A stretch of 64,000 bases of DNA, taken from assembly GCA_022059125.1 (NCBI GenBank), contig JAEUWY010000002.1, positions 434,001 to 498,000 of the forward strand, read 5' to 3'. The stretch is from Corynespora cassiicola (lineage: Eukaryota > Ascomycota > Dothideomycetes > Pleosporales > Corynesporascaceae). Made by a program: the position numbers and the translations under genes. The notes under the pieces are model-generated. The model was not told the origin of the DNA. It saw only the letters and a list, made by a program, of their open reading frames with translations, and did no database searches. Shown in pieces: positions 45,601-55,042 of the stretch (position 1 is the first letter of the stretch; each line of letters starts with the position of its first letter).

Positions 45601-46263
45601 GAGACACCTCTACAATTGGCTATACATCGAAGACAAGATCAATCTGCAGTTTTGCTCCTTGCAAAGGGGGCTGATCCAGAGCAAACAACACACACAGGCC
45701 TTAGTCCCCTCCAGCAAGCCGCTTATGAAGGAAAACTGGAGCTTGTTGAGGCGATTCTTCAGGTTTCCTCCGGCAAATGCCACTCAACCAGTATGGATCC
45801 AACTCTACACATCTCAAAGTCTCCTTTGCATCTAGCTCTGGAATCTCGGAGTCGTCAGGTGGCGAAATTCTTGATCCGTAAAGGAATTGGGGTAAACGAC
45901 ATATGTGGAGTTCCACCATATACTCCCCTCGAATGGGCCGCCAGGCAAGATGATATCAAGCTTGTTGAAGAGCTACTGCGAGCAAATGCCGATCCAAACT
46001 TAGCTGGAGAGGGTATTCCATTGCTGTCAGCAGCATCGAGGTTTCTGGATTGCGAAAACCATCAATCATTTCACAATACCGAGGTCATAAAGATGCTCTT
46101 GGATGCGGGTGCCAATCCTCACGCACATGACTACATATTTGTAGAAAAATTGGAAAGGTGTATCGATGAAAACACAAAAAATAAGTGGTGGAGAAAGAGC
46201 GACCCTACTATATTCAGACTGCGTATTTCGTTGACGCTACCTGAAGATTGGGTGCCTCTTTGA
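42656..46263 (+). CDS. NACHT-ankyrin STAND protein (fungal NLR)
   Basis: Five exons (42656-42957, 43012-43146, 43199-43488, 43646-44480, 44532-46263) give 1097 residues with every junction in frame. The N-terminal domain (MADPLGLAAGIAGLLSLTIQ ... FCLKWPFEVEKTREVINNLH) is of the helical type that starts many fungal NLRs. A linker helix ends TLHYREKHLSAFEGHQPGTC, the usual lead into NACHT. Walker A GIPGAGKT is near residues 315-322, Walker B FLFVDGIDEV near 414-423, then FVTCRPHI (sensor-like). The winged-helix region includes ALSWVLASTRSLTDVELVHA. About eight ankyrin repeats run from residue 746 to 1060 (SPLMLSASQGHTNCLSLIIK; TPLQLAIHRRQDQSAVLLLA). Such proteins sense ligands through the repeats and trigger the N-terminal effector, often in heterokaryon incompatibility. 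No disruption is visible. Confidence 0.9.
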
Positions 46264-47120
46264 ATGAAGAGGCAATAATTCGAGGTATCCGTGCTCAAAT
46301 GAAAGATTAAATCAAGACCGTTGTATCTTTAGATGTATGTTTTGATGGAGCGTCAGGGGTGCCGGCGAAAAACGTCATAATGGACTTCTTGTTCCTGTAT
46401 TATTCTTTCTCGCTCATAATATACTGCACAACTCATCTCAACCCTGCATCTGCTGATCTATTTGTCTACCTCTTAAGTACCAACGGGATGTCACTTTTTG
46501 AAATCAATGAGTCGATCGCGAAACTGCGAAATTGGTGAGACTAATCAGACAATGGAAACTATATCGCGATTGCCAGCCCCCTTTAAAAAGGACGGTTGCT
46601 TGCTTCACTCTTCTTCCATTCAGTTACTCCCGGAAGTATCGGCTAGAAGGTTGAGGCATAGTACCCCGAGTACACACTACTATGGCATTCTATGCCCCAT
46701 TCATCGTGGCGTAAGAGCCTGGGTTTCCTGCATCACGAGATTTATTGCATGTAACTGGTGTAACAAAATCAACCTTATCAGGGCCAGAGCCGCTGTAACC
46801 TGCCTATCCGGTTTCGAAAGAAGGCCAGGGTCTAGAAATAGCCTGCATGATACCACTGATTCTATATGAAATTTGTTGGACTACGGATGGATATGTCGAG
46901 GATACGAGAAAATTGGGGTCGCGGAATCACCCAGACGGGTAATTGAGCGGCACCGACACTATCTAATATCCAGGTTCTTTCTTGGCTACTAACTCAACTA
47001 GGCGATACATGGTCGATCTCCACAGACACGATATCGACGTTGATGTCTATAAATGGTTGATGGATCGCCGTTTTTCCAATCCAAACATCGTCGACATAGT
47101 ATTCACTTCTATTCGTTAAC
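46264..47120. other. Intergenic, NLR 3' flank and LPMO promoter
   Basis: An open frame of 123 residues (46498-46869) has no recognisable feature and is not called. TATAAA-like sequence near 47047 (TCTATAAATGG) stands about 75 bp upstream of the LPMO start and could be its TATA box. Confidence 0.5.
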
Positions 47121-48138
47121 ATGAAATATTCTGTCGCTACAATTATTGCTGCCTTCAGTGGTAAAGCACTTGCTCATGGCGGAGTCACTGCTTACACTAT
47201 TGAGGGCAAGGTATATCCCGGGTAAGATTTATATTAAAGTTCCATATCATTGCGCCGGTTTAATGATCCTACTGTTTCCATAGCTGTAATATGTATCAAG
47301 ATGCTGACATGTCTAGATATGAATGGGCCGAGCCATTTGAAGGGCAAAAAGACTTGATCCAACGTTCTTGGCATGCGTTTCCTCACGAAGACGCTTTGTC
47401 GAGCAATATAACATGCAACTACGACGGAAGTACTGTCCCAGGCACTTTTCATGCCCCTATTCAGTCTGGAGGGAACATCAGCGTTACTTGGGAACACGAG
47501 GGATATGGCTGGGTTCACACGCTTGGGCCACTCACTGCCTACTTGGCCTCTTGCGGAGACGACTGCACAACTGTAACCGATATTGCCAATCTTGAATGGT
47601 TCAAAATTGCCGAGGAAGGATTGCGTGAAGGTTACGCGATTGGAGATGAAGCTGCTTGGTTCCAGAGCGACCTTTGGGAAAGCAGGAGAGCCGACCATTG
47701 GGATGTTAGGATACCACGAAACCTGAAGCCAGGGAAATACATGATCCGACACGAGATCATCATGATTGAGCTATCACCGGTTCAATTTTACCCGAATTGT
47801 GCCCATCTGGAGATATCAGGTCCGGGATCGCTTGTTCCTGGAGAGGATTTCTTGGTAAAGTTTCCTGGCGCATACTCGATGAGTGGTAAGTGCATTTTTC
47901 AAACCCCTGAGTTCTGATTCCAGGGTTTGTTAGTTCTGTGGAGATCATACAAATTGACGTAAGTGACAGACCCTGGAATTGCCATTGCCGGAAAGGTCTT
48001 GCAAGACAAGACTACAAAGGTGAGACTGCTTCTAACACCTTTCCTGAAACTAATTCCACGTAATTGTCTTGGTTTGTACAGTGCTAACTAAGATTTTAGA
48101 ACTACACTGTTCCGGGTCCTAAAGTTTGGATTGGCTAA
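47121..48138 (+). CDS. AA9 lytic polysaccharide monooxygenase (GH61-type), secreted
   Basis: Exons 47121-47221, 47284-47885, 47970-48019 and 48100-48138 (introns 62, 84 and 80 bp) give 263 residues. The signal peptide MKYSVATIIAAFSGKALA is cleaved to leave His1 (HGGVTAYTIEG), the first copper ligand. The second histidine is in GYGWVHTLGPLTAYLASC. YMIRHEIIMIE and PVQFYPNCAHLEISG supply the second-sphere Gln and axial Tyr. The protein ends NYTVPGPKVWIG, the usual AA9 terminus; there is no CBM1 module. AA9 enzymes oxidatively cleave cellulose and related glucans outside the cell. The last exon codes only 12 residues. Confidence 0.93.
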
Positions 48139-48293
48139 ATAAAAATGCATACAAAGACTGTAATATGAAATAAAATTACAGTAGTATAAAAAACAAAAAA
48201 TAAAATTCTTTTAGCAATGTTTTAACACATTGATTAATGAATTATTTTAGTTGCCTAGCTTCATTGCTAAAAAAAACTTCTTGAGCGTTTTTA

Positions 48294-48355
48294 ATAACGT
48301 AAAGGATAAGCGAGTCGGACAGACAAGCGAGTCGGACAGCCCCCCTGACAGCCCC
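48294..48355 (+). repeat. Left terminal inverted repeat of the transposon
   Basis: 62 bp, exact reverse complement of 50088-50149. It contains two copies of AAGCGAGTCGGACAG separated by AC, which may be transposase binding sites. Confidence 0.93.
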
Positions 48356-50087
48356 TCTGCGCACTACCACCTACTCAACCACTTTAGAAAAACACAATAA
48401 TAAATTAATATAGAAAGTAACTATAGTAGTTATACTACCGTTTTACACGTACGAGAGTTATGTTTTTACTCTCTGCAGCGCGTGCAGCGCGCTCTTGCCT
48501 GCCAGCTGCTACTAAAATAAGCCTTGCTCTTACGCGTCTTCTCGTTTAATTACTCCTTAGCGTCTTTTTAAGCGATAATTTTAGCCCCTTTAGCTTTTAT
48601 TAAGGTCTTTTTACGCTGGATCTGCTTTTTTTTTCGCTTTATACGCTGCGTGGCAGCTTTATTAGCTTTTTAAAAGTCTTTAACTTGCGTACAAAGCAAT
48701 ATAACTTTATAAATTAGTATTACAGCACTTTTATAAAACTGAGTAAGCGCTTTAATAATTAAGGCCGGTAATAAGCTTTTATGTTTTTTAATTCTGTTTT
48801 AAATTAACGTTGACTGAGTATCTAGCTCGTACGCGTTGCTTAGTGTTCTGGCTTTTTACTAAGTAGCTTTAGAGGCTGGCGTGGGCGTGCGTATTTTTAT
48901 ATTAAGCTTTGATAATACGGCCTTTGGGTTGTACGGGACTACTTCTGCCCCTCGGAAGCTCGCGCGTATGTTAGCCTCTGTAAAGGATTGTTTAAAGGCC
49001 TTTCTAAAGGCCGGCAGGAAGGTGATTTTGTTGATATGGTTGATATGATTGCGTGCTAAGCCGGAGATCTCATTACTGTACGCGCGCTTTAAGGGCGAGA
49101 AGCACTCTATATTAAGTGGCTGAAGAAGGTGTGACGAATGCGGAGGCATGCAGAGAGTGACGATCTTGCTTTTCTTGCAGAGGTTCTGGAAGGCGAGAAA
49201 GTTATGGCTCGCATGGCCGTCAATAATAAGCAGTTAGTACGTCCCTACTGTACAGCTCTGGGTATAGGTGTTGAAATGCTTTAGCTAATATACGCCTAGC
49301 TTATTTGTCGTCCAGCCTATCTCGCTAAGCGATATACACCAGCTAGGTAGAATATCGTCACCCTTGTACTATAGAGAGAAGTAGTGCTTACCCGCGAAGA
49401 TAATAAAGAGAAAGATTACCTAGCCGCACGCGTTAATCCCCTAAATTACTGTAACCTACTTATAATTGCCCAGCTGAGTGCCTTTAAGTTAATTCCGTCT
49501 GTCTAATACTGTAACTACTAACTAAGCTGATATTATGCCTATTATAAAGCCTGTTTTGTTAAAGTTGTACGTGTCTTTATTAAAAATACCGTACTTTTCT
49601 TTTGTATAATGCAGCAACTTAAACTAAGAGCGTATAACTTTAGGATTCTCGTACAGGACCCGCTGGCGATTCTGCTGGCGGGTTAATTAAACTTAAAAGT
49701 CTGGCTAACGCTTAATAAAGTTATTAAGCTACTTAATACTAACGTTACCCGCGCCTCGCGCAGTAAGCAACTAATTAGCTATATTGTGTACAGCACTTAG
49801 CGTAGGCGCGAATCCTTGTGAGTCTAGCTTAAGAATATAAGTAATAACTACCTCCTTTTTAACTTTGGTTAGCTGCTTTAAGTTAGGCTGGTAATTGCGT
49901 CGCGCAGGTCGTCTAGCGCGTTGATTACTTAGTATAGCACAGGGAACGCTGTACGCAGAAGCAGCGCGTCGGATATCTTGAATAGAGTTATTTTGAATAG
50001 CTGAGAGGGCAAGAATTACTGAGGCCTCTTTGTAGGCTGATTGGACATTTTTTTGTTGTGGCATAATAGGTGTAGGTGGCTCGCGTT

Positions 50088-50149
50088 GGGGCTGTCAGGG
50101 GGGCTGTCCGACTCGCTTGTCTGTCCGACTCGCTTATCCTTTACGTTAT
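50088..50149 (-). repeat. Right terminal inverted repeat of the transposon
   Basis: 62 bp, identical in reverse complement to the left end, including both 15-bp subrepeats. Confidence 0.93.
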
Positions 50150-50186
50150 TACTTAAGCTGTCAACATGATGTGTAATATTCAAGTA

Positions 50187-51766
50187 GAATATGTATTTAC
50201 AATCATGCATGTTCCGCTTAGGTGGCTTGACACGGTTCCCACTGGAAGGATTTTCAATCGTTTCACGGTGGACATAAACGTCATCGATGAAGGTATTCCT
50301 GCCACCTGGATTGATTTACTCAATGACTCTCTAGACTTGGTCGGGATTTGCGTTGCTTCGTTCCTAGCATCACCATGGCTTCTTCTCCCTGGTCCTGCCC
50401 TGATTAGATTCACAATCTTACTCGGAAGAAAGTATATTTTCTTGAGGCGCAATCTCCGGCGCATTGAGAGTTTATCCAAGTCACCTGTCTTCGACCTCTT
50501 CAACAGCACAACAGCGGGATTATCCACTATACGCGCCTTCGGTAAGACCAAATTCTACACAACCGCAATGAATGATCATTTGGAAGTTTGGACAATGAAC
50601 ACCTTCTACATAGCGCTCACCAACCGCTAGATGAGTTTCCGCATGGCGCTAATTGGTGCCCTATTCACGCTCGCATCCGGGTTAGTTCTCACAAGGATCC
50701 GAATTGGCGCCGCGGCTATTGGATTTGCACTCTCTTTTATTATTGATTTTTCGGAGAGCCTGCGGTTCACTACGAAGTGTTTGACAGACCTTGAGCTGAA
50801 GATGAATGCTATGGAACGCGTGCTTGAGTATACGCATCTTGAAACAGAGCCCATTTCGACAGGGGATCCTCCGGCATCGACCTGGCCGGTTTTCGGCAGT
50901 GTAGTGTTTGAGCGGATTTGCGTTTCCTATGAATGGCACTTGCCTCCCGTCCTTCGAAACTTGCCACTACAAATTCCGCATGACGAACGTGTTGGTGTGA
51001 TTGGTCGGACTGGTGCGGGAAAATAAAGCATGATGCTGGCTTTGTATCGCTTTTTGGAGCCGCAATCGGGACGGATTATGATTGACGGGATTGACATAAG
51101 CACCCTTCCTCTTGAGACTTTGAGGTCCAAGTTGGCCATCATTCCTCAGGTAAGCTTTACCAAAGCTACAAATGCTTGTTTTAGTCGTATCTCACTATGC
51201 GGGTATAGAATCCATTCTTGTTTTCGGGAACGATTAGGTCCAATCTGGACCCTCTCCAAGAAAACACCGATGTCGAAATACACAGTACGCTCTTCAAGCT
51301 GGGGCTCACTGATCGCCTGGGTTCATATGGGCGAGAGGATTTATCAGCCCTCGACACAGCGGGTTCCAATAACGTCAGCCTCTTCGACGATCTGTCACAC
51401 CCAATTTTAGAGTGTGGACGCAATCTATCTCAAGGCCAGCAACAGCTCATCTGTATAGCTCGCACCGTGCTCTCTCAACCCAAGGTTGTAGTATTTGACG
51501 AGGCCACGTCGTCCGTGGACATGGCAACGGATCAACTGATACAACGTGCTATACGTGGCTGTTTCCATGATAGTACGCTAATCGTGATCGCACATCGCCT
51601 TAGTACGATCTCTGATTTCGACAAGATAATTTGCATAGACCATGGGCAGGTAGTTGAATCTGGGTCTCCGCTTACGCTCTTGGAAGAAGAGGGAATATTT
51701 CGTAGAATGTGTAATAAAGCAGAGGGGAGTGAGAGAGTTAGTCTCTACAAAGCCTTTAAACAATAG
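50187..51766 (+). pseudogene. ABCC-type (MRP-like) ABC transporter, 5'-truncated pseudogene
   Basis: Homology starts inside the second membrane domain (PLRWLDTVPTGRIFNRFTVD) and runs to the end of the second nucleotide-binding domain. It shows Walker A GVIGRTGAGK, ABC signature NLSQGQQQLICIARTVLSQP, Walker B VVVFDEATSSVD and the H-loop IVIAHRLSTI. There are two in-frame stops, TAG at 50628-50630 and TAA at 51024-51026, the latter right after the Walker A lysine. One intron (51150-51208) is still recognisable (IPQ/NPFLFSGTIRSNLD). The first half of the transporter is absent; the transposon lies immediately upstream. Not functional as it stands. Confidence 0.88.
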
Positions 51767-51993
51767 ATTATATAGCAGGCTAGCGTTTTAGTAATGTATA
51801 TAGCTTTAAATAAATGGAACAATCTAGAATATCTAGCTACTTCAAGAGTTAATACATGCTAAAGACGCTGTATAGGCAGCCTCAGGGGCGGAATCAAGTT
51901 CCACGGTTCATGACCCCAACGTTAGGACATGCAAAAAGGCCACAAAAAGGGCTTTTCGAGCAAAATTATCGTAGGTTATCTAGCTAAGCAAAG

Positions 51994-52962
51994 CTAAACA
52001 TATGGCTGATACTTCTTTTCACACCACTCCCAAAATTTGCTCGGCACGCCGGCCGTAATCTGCTGATAGAGATCTTCACGTCCATTAGGCGCCACATAGC
52101 CAAATGGTCTAATGTAGGCTCCATTATTATCTTCGACGTTCACTTCGGTGGTGAACCCCGAGAACAGCATCGTGATTGCACCCAGCCTCGGCTCATAGAG
52201 AATCAGGTTCAGGATAGCCATGAGGAATTTCGGTTGGTTTGAGTAGATGTTCGTCTTCAGGTTTCCGGGATTCTGCACCACGCTGACAATGCCGTACTTG
52301 CCCCAGCGCTGGGCGGCTTCGACAGCGAGGAACCAGTTTCCGGCTTTGGATGCGGCGTAATCGCGCTTGGAGTCTTGTGTCGCACCCGTCTCGATAAAGT
52401 CAAAATCAACGCCTCCTTTTGGCGAGTAGGTCTCAATCATCAGCGAGCCTGTCCACACGATGCGCGCGCCCCCAGATGTCTTGGTGGCCTCCTGGAGCTG
52501 AGGGAGCAGTTCTTGGGTAAAGAGGAGCGGGGCCACGCAGTTGGTTCCGACATGACCCTCTATGTTTTGCTTTGTCGTGGTGCCTTCGGGGTTTCCTCCA
52601 ATGCCAGCGTTGTTCCAGAGGATGTCGAGCTTTTTCTCTTGCGCGGCGAAGGAAGCCGCCGAGGCCTTGATAGTGGTTAGGTCGCTTAGATCGAGATGCA
52701 GGCGTTTCAGCGTGGCGGGCGTGGCGGGTGCAGGCTTCAGGGATTCGACCTCCTTGATGGCAGTTTCAATGCGTTCCTGCGAGCGGCCAGCCAAGTAAAT
52801 GGTGGCTCCTGTTGGGTAGAGTATCTTGACCAGCTCAAGTCCTATGCCTTGGTTTGCGCCCGTGACAATGAAGACCTTGCCGACCTGGCTGCCTGGCGGG
52901 ACATCCTTCTCGGTGAAGGTCGGCGTTGGGGGAAAATACTGGGACCACACGGCTTTGAACAT
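51994..52962 (-). CDS. Short-chain dehydrogenase/reductase
   Basis: An intronless 322-residue protein. Rossmann cofactor motif VFIVTGANQGIGLELV, LDILWNNAGIGG, a serine in WTGSLMIETYSP and the YxxxK active site YAASKAGNWFL. The acidic/arginine pattern after the second strand (YLAGRSQERIE) suggests NADP(H). Classical SDR near the length of retinol dehydrogenase/WWOX-like fungal enzymes. Substrate unknown. It is intact although both neighbours are pseudogenes. Confidence 0.92.
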   Translation of the reverse strand: MFKAVWSQYFPPTPTFTEKDVPPGSQVGKVFIVTGANQGIGLELVKILYPTGATIYLAGRSQERIETAIKEVESLKPAPATPATLKRLHLDLSDLTTIKASAASFAAQEKKLDILWNNAGIGGNPEGTTTKQNIEGHVGTNCVAPLLFTQELLPQLQEATKTSGGARIVWTGSLMIETYSPKGGVDFDFIETGATQDSKRDYAASKAGNWFLAVEAAQRWGKYGIVSVVQNPGNLKTNIYSNQPKFLMAILNLILYEPRLGAITMLFSGFTTEVNVEDNNGAYIRPFGYVAPNGREDLYQQITAGVPSKFWEWCEKKYQPYV

Positions 52963-53400
52963 GACTGCTGAAGTCTGTTGTGTTGAGGGAGACTTTGAAG
53001 CTGCAGATGAGAGGCCAGATTTAGGTACCTAGGTAGGCATGAGGCACAGTACAGCTGTCATGTGATGTACTAACCTAAGCTAGCTTAAGGCGGGTCACGC
53101 TATTGCTTGCTTATCTAGTACACGAGTATTCCTGGTCCGCTCCAGTGTCATTGGAGATGCAGCTTTCGATGCTGTGAGGTGATTCTCAGACGGCGATGCG
53201 AGACAGAAGCTTATTAAGGCGAGGGCTTACGAGAATTTGCGGCGCTCACCATCGCCATGGCATTACTGCCCCAGACACCATCCTTGAGGGCTGCAATTGG
53301 GCTATATGGGCGTAGCAATATGTTCCCAGAAACTCGGCGCTGGAACAGGTGTCAGAGCCTTGTCCTCCGCTGTTTCCAGCCACGGGGTTCCACCACAGTG
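52963..53400. other. Intergenic between SDR and FAD oxidase remnant
   Basis: Short direct repeats of ACCTAGGTA/CTTAGGTT type near 53026-53090; otherwise no feature. It may include an unrecognised first exon of the pseudogene. Confidence 0.4.
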
Positions 53401-54681
53401 CAGCAACGCTCGCTTTTGCATTTCTGTCTTGCTCAACAGTCGAGGGCATCCCAATGAAACCATTGGAACCATCGAAACCGGAATCATGTCGTTGCGCTCC
53501 ATTCGAACCATGTTGGCCATCCCAAAAGTAGTGGAGTGCCCTGAACAAGACGATTGATGGGAGATTGATCAAGACGGTGCCCCCTCGGGTCGCCCTGCCA
53601 CGATCCCAAGTACAACGAAGAAGCCTACAACGCCCTCAAACGAGCATGGCCGTACGCCCAGGCTCACGTTCCTTCGACATCATCCTTTGTTTCACCTCTG
53701 GCGCAGAATCACTCGTGCGACCCATTTTCCCCGCGGGAGTCGCCATGTACGCTGCGAAATTACCTCGTATACGCCATTAACGCGTCGGAAGCGCGCCACA
53801 TCGCCATCGCCCTCGAATTTGCAAAGAAGAGGAACATTCATCTCATTGTGAAGAGCACGGGCCACAACGTGCTGGGGAAAAGCAGCGGCGCCAATCTTCT
53901 TTCTGTATGGATGCACTCCTTCAATAACATATCCTTTACCAATTCGTACAAGCGCCCCAACAGATACAACAACTACCCTGGTCCTGCAGCACGCATAGAG
54001 CCCGGGCTGCAGTCTTTCGAAATTTATGATGCCGCGCACAAAGCCGGTTTGCACGTCATTGGAGGCACTTGCCCGGCTGTCGCCGTTGGCGGCGGATATA
54101 CGCAGGGCGGGGGCCATTCTTTGCTAAGCTCCGAGTACCATCTGAGCGCCCACAGCGTGCTTGAATGTCACGTGGTGACTGCGCAGGTACAGGTCTCGCG
54201 TCTGATTCCCGCTCAACGGTCCTCAACTGAACGAGCGAGCTGGTGGCTACCTATCACAACATCTGGCCCTTATCCACCGGTCGATTCTGGGTCCTCGGCA
54301 ATGGCAAACACCTCCCCAGCAAGCCCTTTGCTGCACCTAGCAACGCTGTGCACCCCGAATGGCGTGAGTCAGACGTCCAACAGATTGTCCTGTCGCAATG
54401 AGATTGGAACTTGACGTGGGCTTCAAATGTGGCCAACGACCAGATCCTCCGCAACACCGTCCTGCCGCCTACTCACTAACTTGACGCCGGGCTCTGGGAC
54501 GTACATGAATGAGGGAAATCCGGACCAGGAGGATTGGAAGGAAGCTTTCTACGGCCCTAATTACGAGAGATTGACGAAGGTGAAGCGTAGTTGGGATGCG
54601 GATGATGTCCTCTATGCTAAGACAGGTGTTGGAAGTGATTAGTGGGCGCTAGATGCCAAGGGCAGGCTGTGTCGGGCATAA
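53401..54681 (+). pseudogene. FAD-linked oxidase (berberine bridge enzyme-like), broken
   Basis: Pieces read in order but in different frames: CRCAPFEPCWPSQK, stop (TAG 53529-53531), WSALNKTIDGRLIKTVP, a one-base shift near 53580, then CHDPKYNEEAYNALKRAWPY through LIVKSTGHNVLGKSSG and AVGGGYTQGGGHSLLSSEYH (FAD-binding PCMH domain). After about 54190 the middle of the protein is missing. NIWPLSTGRFWVLGNGKH and NAVHPEWRESDVQQIVLSQ follow in another frame, and the BBE C-terminus TPGSGTYMNEGNPDQEDW, YAKTGVGSD comes after further stops. At least five disruptions, so no product is expected. Confidence 0.85.
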
Positions 54682-55042
54682 TTGTATATGTGGAATCATA
54701 CCCTGTCAGTGTAATCAAACACAGCATTTTTTTCTAACGGTCAATTGACATTTGTAACTTCTAGGAGCCTCATTGCGTATACAGCGAATGTCAATCCTTG
54801 TCCAAGAGGGTCTTGGATATTGGCCCTATATGGAAGGTTCTCGACTTCCATTTGCTTGACCAAATGGTTCTGATCAACCCCACGATCGGCCATTGACCCA
54901 CGCTCATATTCACTGCTAACTGACACATGCCACTCCGAAAACACCTGCAGAAAGAGCAATTGCTACCAAATAAAATGGCTCGCGCCTTTCAGATCTTGTA
55001 CAGATCAACACTTGCGAGACTAAATACCGCGTCATGGCGAAT
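54682..55042. other. Intergenic, 3' flank
   Basis: 361 bp with no supported feature. Confidence 0.5.

Larger units (their letters stand above)
48294..50149 (-). mobile_element. Fot1/pogo-like DNA transposon, decayed
   Basis: 1856 bp bounded by perfect inverted repeats (48294-48355 and 50088-50149) and a TA dinucleotide on each side, the expected target duplication for Tc1/mariner-pogo elements. Remnants on the minus strand are a helix-turn-helix N-terminus at 50064-49771 (SAIQNNSIQDIRRAASAYSV, then RRPARRNYQPNLKQLTKVKK) and a DDE C-terminus at 49149-48859 (MPPHSSHLLQPLNIECFSPL; GLARNHINHINKITFLPAFR). The interior between them is AT-rich with stops in all frames, consistent with repeat-induced point mutation or age. 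No intact transposase is present. Confidence 0.9.

Noticed and set aside
46498..46869. 123-residue frame between the NLR and the LPMO
   Set aside because: No motif, no splice continuation and atypical composition.
48139..48293. Extra coding exon after the LPMO
   Set aside because: The LPMO already ends with the usual NYTVPGP...W terminus and the sequence after it is A/T-rich with stops.
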